Shown here piece by piece: positions 25,677 to 33,679 of a stretch of DNA of 64,000 nucleotides (position 1 is its first letter; every line of letters starts with the position of its first letter). Origin of the DNA: Virgibacillus_F flavescens (GTDB lineage Bacteria; Bacillota; Bacilli; Bacillales; Amphibacillaceae); NCBI RefSeq assembly GCF_050574275.1, contig NZ_CP192260.1:3520656-3584655 (forward strand), in the 5' to 3' direction. The translations under genes were made by a program, and so were the position numbers. The notes beneath the pieces were generated by a model. It was not told where the DNA came from. It saw nothing but the letters and a program-made list of their open reading frames with translations, and did no database searches.

Positions 25677-26515
25677 TCTATGAACTAAGGGTCGAATTCG
25701 CGGTAAAAAAACTTATAAAGTTGGCAGGTATTCCGCGGAGTACCTACTACTACTGGGTAAAAACATTTAATCGAGCTGACAAAGATACCACATTAAAGTC
25801 ATTGATCCAATCGATTTATCATGAACATGATGGACGGTATGGCTATCGTCGCATTCAATTAGAATTAGCAAATAAGGGATACCTAGTGAATCACAAAAAA
25901 GTGCAGCGATTAATGAAGGCGTTAGGCTTGAAAAGCCTTGTTCGCATAAAGAAATACCGTTCGTATAAGGGCAAAGTTGGTAAGACTGCTCCCAATATCT
26001 TAAATCGCGATTTCAAGGCGGAAAAACCAAATGAAAAATGGGTGACCGACATTACAGAATTTAAATTATTCGGAGAGAAACTTTACTTATCTCCTGTTCT
26101 TGATTTATTTAATGGCGAAATTATCTCCTACACGATTGGTTCTAGACCAACCTACTCCCTAGTCTCCGACATGTTAGAAGCGTCTTTGGAGCGCATCACG
26201 GATAATGATGAACTGATTATCCACTCGGATCAGGGGTGGCACTACCAGATGAAAAAATACCGCCAAGCTCTAGAGGAACGTGGCATCACACAAAGTATGT
26301 CACGAAAAGGAAACTGTTATGACAACGCCGTTATTGAAAATTTCTTCGGAATTATGAAATCTGAATTTCTTTATCTCAACCAATTTGAAAGCATAGATCA
26401 CTTCAAACAAGAGCTAGTAGAATATATGGATTACTATAATAACAAACGAATAAAAACAAAATTAAAAGGAAAGAGTCCGATTCAATACCGAACTCTTTCC
26501 CAACAAGCAGCTTAA
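25619..26515 (+). CDS. IS3-family OrfB (catalytic transposase domain, read by frameshift)
   Basis: Frame -1 to orfA and open without a stop from the slippery site; the first internal start is an alternative codon near 25721. An HTH_21 region (HDGRYGYRRIQLELANKGY) precedes the retroviral-type integrase core. The DDE residues are the Asp in WVTDITEF, the Asp in LDLFNGEIISY and the Glu in NCYDNAVIENFFGIMKSE. The C-terminal YNNKRIKTKLKGKSPIQYR is standard for IS150-like elements. There is no lesion, so the element may be active. Confidence 0.92.
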   Translation, partial: VESLSSKQGKITKQDKAKVVYELRVEFAVKKLIKLAGIPRSTYYYWVKTFNRADKDTTLKSLIQSIYHEHDGRYGYRRIQLELANKGYLVNHKKVQRLMKALGLKSLVRIKKYRSYKGKVGKTAPNILNRDFKAEKPNEKWVTDITEFKLFGEKLYLSPVLDLFNGEIISYTIGSRPTYSLVSDMLEASLERITDNDELIIHSDQGWHYQMKKYRQALEERGITQSMSRKGNCYDNAVIENFFGIMKSEFLYLNQFESIDHFKQELVEYMDYYNNKRIKTKLKGKSPIQYRTLSQQAA

Positions 26516-26549
26516 CGAAAAATCTGTCCAACTTTTCGGGGTCACTTCA

Positions 26550-26553
26550 CATC
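26550..26553. repeat. Right target-site duplication of the IS3-family element
   Basis: CATC matches 25100-25103. Confidence 0.75.
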
Positions 26554-27037
26554 GCACCCGGGGTCTCACCTATGCCTTTCCTCCCGCAGGAGTCGACTGC
26601 CATCCTTTCCAATCACTAGTCACAGTATGGCTGATATTAAATTATAGGTTACATTTTCGAAGACAATAGAAACTTGCCCTCTGACTCTGAAAAGAGGTAG
26701 ATGTTAAAATTACACTATTTCACTTCAACCAAGCATCGTCAAATTCACGAGACTCCTGCGGGAACAGCGCGAGCTGAAGATCTAAGCAGGAAAGCGGTTT
26801 TTGCTTATCCGAGGAAGCTGAAGCCGTGCCCTAAGGTGCTCGAAGTGAATTCGATGATGCGATCGCAGATCCACTAAAGCCGTGTTTCATGTAACTTTTT
26901 CAGTAATCAAAGACAGTGTAAAAATGGTATGTTACGTCGCAGTTTATATCAAATGCGACAAAGGAACTAGGAGCAATTGTTGGAATAGAGGCATTTAAGC
27001 TCCACATCTCAAGTGCTACAGGAGTTTATTGGATTCA

Positions 27038-27772
27038 TTATGATTTTCTGTGTTTGAAGGTTGAACTTTTAATATAACGAACGAGAGGAAATGGGACATA
27101 TAAAATTAAAAATAACACTACTGCTGCGATTTCCAAAGAAATTAGGTAGAAAGGATAATCACCTAAGTAATCCAGGATACTTGGATTATCCGGTTTTTCA
27201 GATAGAAACATGTAATTTCCACCGGTTAATTTGTTAATTAAGAAAACTGTACCCGCAACCACATTTATCCATAGCAATGCTCGCCAAACTGATTTTAATA
27301 CTGGCGCCTTCCTTTGAACAAATATCATATAAAAAGATGCTAAAACAATGGAAATATGTGCAATAAAAAATTGGTAAAATCGAAAGTGCGGAAAACCAAA
27401 ATACAACTCTGGTGTCAGGAGAGCCTGCAAAGCACCGCCTATACCAAGAAAATAGGTCACTTCAAATAATCGATAGTTACCTGTCAGTAACATCAGAACA
27501 CTTAAATATAATGTAATAGAGCATAGCTGAAACGGCAAGGTGGATGCGGCATCCCATTCTCCACTGTAGAAATACCAAATGTTTAATGTTAATTCTGAAA
27601 CGATTAAACCACCAAGTATAATAAACTTGATATAATGCGCCTTTTCTTTGTTTCGTAAAGCATAAACAGTTATTCCAAGTAATACAGCCAAGCCCAGCAT
27701 AGAAAGGTGCGGGAAGGAATACAAAGTAAAATAATTATCTGCAGATTTGAAAGTGAAATAATTATTTAACAA
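27038..27772 (-). CDS. TIGR02206 family integral membrane protein (YwaF-like)
   Basis: A 244-residue protein with about seven hydrophobic helices. The segment LPFQLCSITLYLSVLMLLTG and the following GIGGALQALLTPELYFGFPHFR are characteristic of the TIGR02206/YwaF family, whose function is unknown. The last nine or so residues (STFKHRKS and the stop) are encoded inside the terminus of repeat block III, so the C-terminal tail may be acquired. It lies 42 bases after the exonuclease gene on the same strand. Confidence 0.8.
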   Translation of the reverse strand: MLNNYFTFKSADNYFTLYSFPHLSMLGLAVLLGITVYALRNKEKAHYIKFIILGGLIVSELTLNIWYFYSGEWDAASTLPFQLCSITLYLSVLMLLTGNYRLFEVTYFLGIGGALQALLTPELYFGFPHFRFYQFFIAHISIVLASFYMIFVQRKAPVLKSVWRALLWINVVAGTVFLINKLTGGNYMFLSEKPDNPSILDYLGDYPFYLISLEIAAVVLFLILYVPFPLVRYIKSSTFKHRKS

Positions 27773-27814
27773 CTAATACCATCCCTTTTTATAATATATT
27801 TAGATTTTCACTCT

Positions 27815-28426
27815 TTAAAAATGCATTTTTCTTCTGCGTTTTTTTGCATTAATTTTTGGGGTAACATAACCACGTTCAAAAATCTGGCCTTTTTTCATGC
27901 TGCATAGTTTAACAAAATCCTCAAGATGGTCCGCCTTACGCTCTTTAATTGCTTCAATTAAAACTAACGCTGCTACACGTGCATCCTCCAGTGCATGGTG
28001 ATGTTCAAATAGAATGCCATGATGTTCTGCAACCGTATTTAATCGATGGTTCCTTAGATTTGGCCAAATGTTCTTCGAAATCTCAACCGTACACAGATAA
28101 TCCATCTTAGGATATGTAAGATTATAATAATCCAAGGTTTTTCTAAGTACACTCATGTCAAAGCTGGCGTTATGTGCAACAACAACACTATTAGTCAAAT
28201 AGGATTCGAACTTTGGCCATAATTCAGGAAATGTAGGAGCATCTTCCACGTCCTTTTCCTGAATCCCATGAACTCTTATGTTAAAAGAACTAAAATCCAT
28301 TAGTGGGTTAATCAAACTATAAAATTCATCAATAATTCCTGATTCATCAGCAACCACAATTCCAATCGCACATGGACTATAACGCTTTTCATTTGCAGTC
28401 TCAAAATCTATAGAAATAAAGTTCAT
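27815..28426 (-). CDS. DEDDh 3'-5' exonuclease (DnaQ-like)
   Basis: A 203-residue nuclease of the DnaQ superfamily. Exo I is FISIDFETAN with Asp and Glu. Exo II is VVAHNASFDMSVL. Exo III is HHALEDARVAALVL with the catalytic His and Asp. The C-terminus is a basic tail, NAKKRRRKMHF, that may bind nucleic acid. It has no polymerase domain, so it is a stand-alone exonuclease with an undefined role in DNA or RNA processing. It is divergent from the protease gene. Confidence 0.87.
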   Translation of the reverse strand: MNFISIDFETANEKRYSPCAIGIVVADESGIIDEFYSLINPLMDFSSFNIRVHGIQEKDVEDAPTFPELWPKFESYLTNSVVVAHNASFDMSVLRKTLDYYNLTYPKMDYLCTVEISKNIWPNLRNHRLNTVAEHHGILFEHHHALEDARVAALVLIEAIKERKADHLEDFVKLCSMKKGQIFERGYVTPKINAKKRRRKMHF

Positions 28427-28591
28427 GTATAGCCTCCTTACAAGAATAGTTATCTTCTATTATATCATTAAAACCTATGTGTTTTTAAATGAAATATTGA
28501 TTTTTTTTACTACTAAAGCACCTGTCTTGAATCAATCAGAAGTGTTAGAATATAATTTAACAAATAGTGAGAATTTTAAGGAGGAAATGAA

Positions 28592-29563
28592 ATGGAGAAC
28601 GTTGCGCAAGTCATCCCTTACAAAGTAATTGACGAGTTAGAACAAGTAGACGAAGAGGTGCCAAAAGGCGTTGAACTTATCCAGGCTCCTGAAATTTGGG
28701 GCGAAACCACCGGACAAGGAATAAAGGTTGCAATTCTTGATACAGGCTGTGATTCAAATCATCCAGATTTAGCAGACAGGATTATCGGAGGTAAAAATTT
28801 TAGTGATGATGACGACAGTGATCCAACTATAATTAATGACTACGCTGGACATGGTACACATGTCTCTGGAACTGTAGCAGCAAGTAAAAATGATAGTGGT
28901 GTTACCGGAGTAGCACCAGAAGCAAATTTATTAATTGTAAAAGTCCTTAACAAAGATGGTACAGGACAATACGATTGGATTATCAAAGGTATTCATTATG
29001 CTATTGAGCAAAAAGTAGATATTATTTCAATGTCACTCGGAGGCCCAAATGATCAAGCAGAATTACATGAAGCAATTAAAAAAGCAGTCAGTAATAATAT
29101 TCTAGTGGTCTGTGCTGCCGGAAACGAAGGAGATGGAGATGATTCCACAAACGAAATGGCTTATCCTGGCAGTTACAATGAAGTAATAAGTGTAGGAGCA
29201 GTTAATTTTCAGCGTCGCTCTTCAGAATTTTCCAATTCGAACAACGAGGTTGACCTGGTTACTCCTGGTGAGAACATTCTCTCCACTTACAAAGATGGCA
29301 AGTATGCCACTCTTAGCGGGACATCCATGTCTGCACCACATGTATCTGGTGCGCTTGCACTAATCAAAAATTTAGCAAATAAGAATTTTGACCGAACATT
29401 ATCAGAGCCTGAACTCTATGCACAATTAATCAGGAGAACAGTTCCGCTAGGTATGTCACCTATGCTCGAAGGTAATGGACTATTGTATTTAACAGCGCCA
29501 AGCTATTTATCCAAAATATTCGAAGAGGAATTAAAAACCGAGGTAATGAAGGCTTTAAAATAA
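28592..29563 (+). CDS. isp: Intracellular serine protease (subtilisin family S8)
   Basis: A 323-residue cytoplasmic subtilisin with no signal peptide. The catalytic triad is Asp50 (AILDTGCD), His87 (GHGTHVSG) and Ser245 (GTSMSAPH), with oxyanion Asn178. The N-terminus carries VIPYKV, the short inhibitory propeptide motif of Bacillus ISP enzymes (LIPYxV), which keeps the protease inactive until cleaved. In Bacillus, ISP degrades cytosolic protein during stationary phase and sporulation. An AAGGAGG site precedes the ATG, and a strong terminator follows. Confidence 0.92.
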   Translation: MENVAQVIPYKVIDELEQVDEEVPKGVELIQAPEIWGETTGQGIKVAILDTGCDSNHPDLADRIIGGKNFSDDDDSDPTIINDYAGHGTHVSGTVAASKNDSGVTGVAPEANLLIVKVLNKDGTGQYDWIIKGIHYAIEQKVDIISMSLGGPNDQAELHEAIKKAVSNNILVVCAAGNEGDGDDSTNEMAYPGSYNEVISVGAVNFQRRSSEFSNSNNEVDLVTPGENILSTYKDGKYATLSGTSMSAPHVSGALALIKNLANKNFDRTLSEPELYAQLIRRTVPLGMSPMLEGNGLLYLTAPSYLSKIFEEELKTEVMKALK

Positions 29564-29577
29564 CAAAGCGATGTGAA

Positions 29578-29622
29578 GCAAATAAACCGAACGATCCATT
29601 TTTAATCGTTCGGTTTATTTGC
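29578..29622. terminator. Terminator after isp
   Basis: GCAAATAAACCGAACGAT and its exact complement form an 18-pair stem around a nine-base loop. Confidence 0.9.
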
Positions 29623-29635
29623 TATATTCAATTGA

Positions 29636-29842
29636 TTACTTATCTGAGGGATTGTCTTCTTCTTTTTCCTCCTGCTCCTCATAAAATTCATCTCCTGTTT
29701 GACCTGTTATATAGTCAAACGGTGTGTATGAATTATCTGGACGTTCTTTCTTAATAAAAATTTTAAACGCTATAAATATAATTAATAAAACAATTATTAA
29801 AATGAAAACCGCTGATGAATAAGGTAGGATATTCATTTTCAA
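29636..29842 (-). CDS. Small membrane protein, DUF3951 family
   Basis: A 68-residue protein with one N-terminal helix (about residues 8-28), a KKER stop-transfer signal and an acidic tail. The segment TPFDYITGQT followed by EFYEEQEEK is the DUF3951 hallmark. The function is unknown. It sits 30 bases after the DUF4349 lipoprotein gene and may share its transcript. Confidence 0.72.
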   Translation of the reverse strand: MKMNILPYSSAVFILIIVLLIIFIAFKIFIKKERPDNSYTPFDYITGQTGDEFYEEQEEKEEDNPSDK

Positions 29843-29872
29843 TCACCTCACTATATTGATGTCAGCTAAGAA

Positions 29873-30790
29873 TTAATCCTTCTTCTTAGTCTTCCTGAAA
29901 ACCAAATAAGCAATTAAACCGATTACTCCTAATACAACCAGGATTGGTAAGTTTCCAACCAGAAAAACAAATATGCCTGAAAAAGCTGAGAGTAAAAAAT
30001 TGATGCTTTTCAAAAATTGTTGTTTGGTTTTTTCCCAAGTGTTTAACTCATCTTCGCTTATTCCTGAAATTTTTATGTTCTTTTCTTGAATACTGATTGT
30101 TACAGATGCTAAATCAGCTTTATTCTGAAGAAACTTCATTCGGCCTGTAATTTCTTCAATCTCCCCCTGCACATTTGCAAGGTCTTCTGATATAGTTAAC
30201 AAATCCTCTGTTTTCTTTGCTTGTTCCATGAAAGAAAGCAGTCGTTCTTCAACCACACGTTTAGATTTCAAGCGGGATTCCAAATCAACATATTCTTCCG
30301 TCACGTCTTGACCAGAAATAGAACTTTCAATAACTTCGCTACTTCCTTTTTCCACTAACTGAATAAACTCACGAAACTGATCTTGGGGAATACGAACAGT
30401 TATCTGACCACTCGTAGAACCTTCCTGTTTATCTCCATACATATTTGATTCAACAATGTATCCGCTTCGATCTGTTACTTGAGATTGAATCGTATTGACT
30501 GCTTTTTGATAGTTCTTCACCTGAATCTGAAGATGGGCAGTATAAATAATTTTTCTATTCACCTGTGCTGCTTTTACATCATTACTTTCTTCAGCAGTAT
30601 TATCTTCCTGTTGCTTTACTGATAGATCATTAGTTCCGACATTAGCAGAAGCTTCCCCCTCGCCAGTGCTTTCCTCAGTAATTGCATTGTCGCTAACTTT
30701 ACTGCTTTCTTCATCATTATTGCAAGCTGTCATTAAAACCCAAAAACTAATTAAGAAAATACTTAGTACTATTTTTTTCACAACTGACAT
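29873..30790 (-). CDS. DUF4349 lipoprotein
   Basis: A 305-residue envelope protein. A lipobox, LMTAC, places the lipidated cysteine at residue 23, followed by a Ser/Glu/Asn-rich linker to about residue 75. The DUF4349 domain (about 78-255) begins RKIIYTAHLQIQVKN and includes ITVRIPQDQF. It also includes a coiled-coil stretch, YVDLESRLKSKRVVEERL. A C-terminal membrane helix (about 273-297) is followed by KTKKKD. It is therefore anchored at both ends on the outer face. The role is unknown. Confidence 0.82.
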   Translation of the reverse strand: MSVVKKIVLSIFLISFWVLMTACNNDEESSKVSDNAITEESTGEGEASANVGTNDLSVKQQEDNTAEESNDVKAAQVNRKIIYTAHLQIQVKNYQKAVNTIQSQVTDRSGYIVESNMYGDKQEGSTSGQITVRIPQDQFREFIQLVEKGSSEVIESSISGQDVTEEYVDLESRLKSKRVVEERLLSFMEQAKKTEDLLTISEDLANVQGEIEEITGRMKFLQNKADLASVTISIQEKNIKISGISEDELNTWEKTKQQFLKSINFLLSAFSGIFVFLVGNLPILVVLGVIGLIAYLVFRKTKKKD

Positions 30791-30885
30791 CCCCTTTCCT
30801 CTTGTAACGTATTTACTCTGTTTCTTTTATAGACGGAATACATTACAAAAGGTTACTTCATGTTCAGTGTTTTATTACTATTATT

Positions 30886-31290
30886 CTAATTAGTTCTAAT
30901 ACAGTCTACTAAGACATAACCAAATATGATCGCGCTAATCTCTAAAAGAGTCGTACCCCAGAACTCAATTGGTATGATATTTCTTATAACAGGTATCCGT
31001 CCATAAGATAATAACGGTTGCAGTGCTATAATTAACGCTGGAGTGCAAATTCCAAAGAATTTTGCGCAGTTAAATCTTTTAATATTTCCGTTTTTAATTC
31101 TTATTATTAATGCGGGTATTCCAAATATTATACCGATTCCAATGTTTAAAAGTAACGCATAAATTAAAAATGGCCAAACATCAAACGCCTCCTGAGAAAG
31201 CTGCATAATATAGCTTTGCAACTTATATACTCCCAATAATATAAAAGTTATCAATAATGTTATAAAAAAATACCCTGAGAAATTTTTCAA
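30886..31290 (-). CDS. Hypothetical four-helix membrane protein
   Basis: A 134-residue protein with hydrophobic segments at about residues 7-27, 38-62, 77-95 and 108-130, and a basic loop, IKNGNIKRFNCAK, in between. I do not recognise a family. It lies upstream of the DUF4349 gene on the same strand, separated by about 95 bases. Confidence 0.6.
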   Translation of the reverse strand: MKNFSGYFFITLLITFILLGVYKLQSYIMQLSQEAFDVWPFLIYALLLNIGIGIIFGIPALIIRIKNGNIKRFNCAKFFGICTPALIIALQPLLSYGRIPVIRNIIPIEFWGTTLLEISAIIFGYVLVDCIRTN

Positions 31291-31380
31291 TTTAATCCTC
31301 CTTCAGCATTGCACCCACTTTACTACTATTCGACATAGGGCAATAATTCCCTTCATATTGGCCAGCTTTTTGAGTAATAG

Positions 31381-31411
31381 AAAAACGGGTCCTTTTTGCA
31401 GACCCGTTTTA
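31381..31411. terminator. Terminator after the cupredoxin gene
   Basis: AAAACGGGTC and GACCCGTTTT form a 10-pair stem 13 bases after the stop codon. Confidence 0.88.
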
Positions 31412-31423
31412 TTACTAACCTTA

Positions 31424-31924
31424 CTATTTAATTTCAATATGCACGTTATGTTCTGCAAGATCTTTATTCGTCCAGATAATTGAAGTTCCAGGAGCTATAA
31501 TAACCTCTTTTTTACTATATTCGTAATCAGCTATATCTAGTTCCACTTGTTTAGAAGTCTCAGCATCTTGTTTAACAATTATCATCATCTTCATAGTTGG
31601 GTGTGGATCACAATGGATCGGATATTCACCTTCGTTAGGGAAACTATACGTCACGCTTTCCCCTTCCTTTAAAAGCTTCGAGGCAACTTCCTTGTTCACC
31701 TGCTCACCCTTCATTTCAGTAGCTTCCATTTCATCTTGTGGCTCTTCCTGCTCAACTTTTGATTTATTATTTTCCTCTTCCTGCTTTTCCGTATTTTCTT
31801 CAGATTGACTTTCCTTTTCTATAGAAGAATTGCTTGTATCACTTGATCCACAAGCTGTCAAAACTGCTATTGACATTAATAAAAATAGACCTATAGGAAA
31901 TAATTTATTACGCAACATACCCAT
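31424..31924 (-). CDS. Cupredoxin-like lipoprotein with permuted copper-ligand order
   Basis: A 166-residue lipoprotein with lipobox LTAC (Cys25) and an acidic linker to about residue 75. The folded part holds two blocks. First is ESVTYSFPNEGEYPIHCDPH followed by PTMKMMIIV, the usual C-terminal cupredoxin block with Cys, His and Met ligands. Second is VIIAPGTSIIWTNKDLAEHN followed by VHIEIK, the usual N-terminal block with the first His ligand. All four type 1 copper ligands are present but in reversed block order. The protein ends right after the second block, so this is not a simple tandem. An extracellular electron-transfer or copper-binding role is likely. Confidence 0.72.
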   Translation of the reverse strand: MGMLRNKLFPIGLFLLMSIAVLTACGSSDTSNSSIEKESQSEENTEKQEEENNKSKVEQEEPQDEMEATEMKGEQVNKEVASKLLKEGESVTYSFPNEGEYPIHCDPHPTMKMMIIVKQDAETSKQVELDIADYEYSKKEVIIAPGTSIIWTNKDLAEHNVHIEIK

Positions 31925-32039
31925 TTCATTCTTCCCTTCATAGTTATTGTTACCAAGCTAACGGATTATCTGTGATTAAGGATCACTTTTTTTCAATTCC
32001 GCTATCTAAATAATTGGGAAGAATAGTATAAGCTGTACG

Positions 32040-33428
32040 TTAATTATGTCCATCTGATCTAGATCCAGTTAAATGTTCCTCAATTTCATAGTATCCTTTT
32101 ATATTATCAGTTGCTTCAGCAAGCTCATATACTTTTTTAAGTAATAAATCCCGATCCAAATCAAAAATAAATTCCGTATATACATGATCAATTGTATTTT
32201 TAGCAAACTTCCATAAATCTTCATGTCTTGAGCTATCAATTGACTTGGCTAATTTTTCAAGGGAAGCTATCATCTCAGTTATAATAGGATAGTTTTTTTG
32301 TGCGTAGTGGCGAATTGTGCCAAAACCCTGGTAAAGGTAAAAATCAAAATCATCTGTACTAGTAATTAACCTAACCTGTTTATCAGGATCAGCTAAGTAT
32401 GGTGAGAAGGTAATATGATTATCCAGCGTCAGTAGTAAGTCAGATAATTGATGAATAGTGTTTGTTGCTGTTTTAGGATCATCATTACCCATAGCTTTTA
32501 TGGCAACTTCCGATAGCTTATTTAGCGTCAGCTTAAGATCCTGAATTTCTAATTCCTTATGACCGATAACAATCATATCACGATACTTTTCTTCATTAAT
32601 ATTTTCAGCACCTGGGCCCCAATAGGAGAACAGCAGATTATCTACTAGTGTAAACCCACCTACTCTTGTTTCCATCTTTATGATGATATTATCTTTTTTT
32701 GCCTGTTCGACTAAAGGATAAAAATCTATTAATTCGATATAGCCAGATTTTGGTGATCTAACAAATTTCTTTTTTGTTTCTAAAGACTTATATAATTCCC
32801 CGGGTTCCTTCACACGATAACTTTCCAAATCCTGTTTAAGTGAACCTGTAATGATATCCTCAGATACCTTTTTCATACCATCTGTAATATTATGAACCTG
32901 CATCCATGCAGTTGCATGGTTTATAAAATAAATAAACGTTAGCGCTGTTATAAATGCTATTCCTGCTGTTACCAATGGTACAGCAACAAAGTAATCAACC
33001 GGGTGGCTACTGATTACAAGAAACATAATAAGTACAAAAACAAAACTTCCATTAAAGATACCCAATACATGCTGGGTTTGTTTATCTTTAACAAAGTTTT
33101 GCAGCAATCTGGGAGAAAATTGACCACTAAATGTGGTCAGGACAACGAGTAGTGAGTTTAATGTAAATGCGCTAAGAGTGAGGATACCGCCAATTAAAGA
33201 ACTGATTAATAGGCGTGTAGTATCAAAACCAGCCTGAAAAAAGTCATTTGTATATTGTGCCAATCCTAATCCAACATCAACATAAAGCGTTAAAGCGACG
33301 AGAAAAAACGTTGCTAAAATATAGTAGAATGGTGTACGCCACAAAGTTAGCTGAAGTTCATGACGACGTTGTCTTTTTGACATAAGAAAATATTTTTTGA
33401 CTGAATGTGGTAATAACTTAAGAAACAT
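32040..33428 (-). CDS. DUF2254 integral membrane protein
   Basis: A 462-residue protein with four predicted helices in the first 180 residues, then a large soluble domain. The motifs RRTPFYY-like (TLWRTPFYYILATFF), GGILTLSAFTLNSLLVVLTT and FSPRLLQNFVKDKQTQHVLG are typical of DUF2254. Some members have been proposed as mechanosensitive or ion-conducting proteins, but no function is established. It appears monocistronic, between the cupredoxin and exporter genes. Confidence 0.85.
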   Translation of the reverse strand: MFLKLLPHSVKKYFLMSKRQRRHELQLTLWRTPFYYILATFFLVALTLYVDVGLGLAQYTNDFFQAGFDTTRLLISSLIGGILTLSAFTLNSLLVVLTTFSGQFSPRLLQNFVKDKQTQHVLGIFNGSFVFVLIMFLVISSHPVDYFVAVPLVTAGIAFITALTFIYFINHATAWMQVHNITDGMKKVSEDIITGSLKQDLESYRVKEPGELYKSLETKKKFVRSPKSGYIELIDFYPLVEQAKKDNIIIKMETRVGGFTLVDNLLFSYWGPGAENINEEKYRDMIVIGHKELEIQDLKLTLNKLSEVAIKAMGNDDPKTATNTIHQLSDLLLTLDNHITFSPYLADPDKQVRLITSTDDFDFYLYQGFGTIRHYAQKNYPIITEMIASLEKLAKSIDSSRHEDLWKFAKNTIDHVYTEFIFDLDRDLLLKKVYELAEATDNIKGYYEIEEHLTGSRSDGHN

Positions 33429-33635
33429 ATTTCAAGACTCCTTTTATCTATTTTTATACGATTTATTAACTCTAATGAGTTACTTCAATACCCCGTTTTA
33501 CTAGACATAAAACAACTTTAGACTTTTGTGCTCAAATTTGTTTATAAAAAATATCAGCAACTTGAATACCGAACGCAGTAAAAAAGATAGGCATGTAAAC
33601 AGTATGGTATTTTTTACTTACTTTCATAAGCACGT

Positions 33636-33671
33636 AAAAAGAGTAGACTGATAGCTATCAGCCTACTCTTT
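33636..33671. terminator. Terminator after the second DHA2 exporter gene
   Basis: AAAAGAGTAGACTGATAG and CTATCAGCCTACTCTTTT pair almost perfectly. The 200 bases between it and 33428 contain only the upstream region of the DUF2254 gene. Confidence 0.88.
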
Positions 33672-33679
33672 TATCTATT

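Larger units (their letters stand above)
25104..26549 (+). mobile_element. IS3-family (IS150-like) insertion sequence, complete
   Basis: The element is 1446 bp with 25-bp imperfect inverted ends, 19 of 25 matching; both finish in GTTGGACA inside and begin with TG outside. It is flanked by CATC duplications. It encodes orfA and orfB in the -1 relation with an A_AAA_AAG slippery site, and both frames are open. It lies in the apex region of a repeat hairpin. Confidence 0.93.
24906..27064. repeat. Composite MITE-like repeat, block III, interrupted by an IS3-family element
   Basis: The left end is TCAACTTTCGTA at 24906 and the right end is GAAGGTTGA near 27064. Without the IS3 insertion it is about 710 bp. 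The first hairpin module is split by the insertion (25053-25103 and 26550-26605). The second, in reverse orientation (26733-26872), has arms of the GTGAATTCGATGATG type. The right end overlaps the last codons of the YwaF-like gene. Confidence 0.75.
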
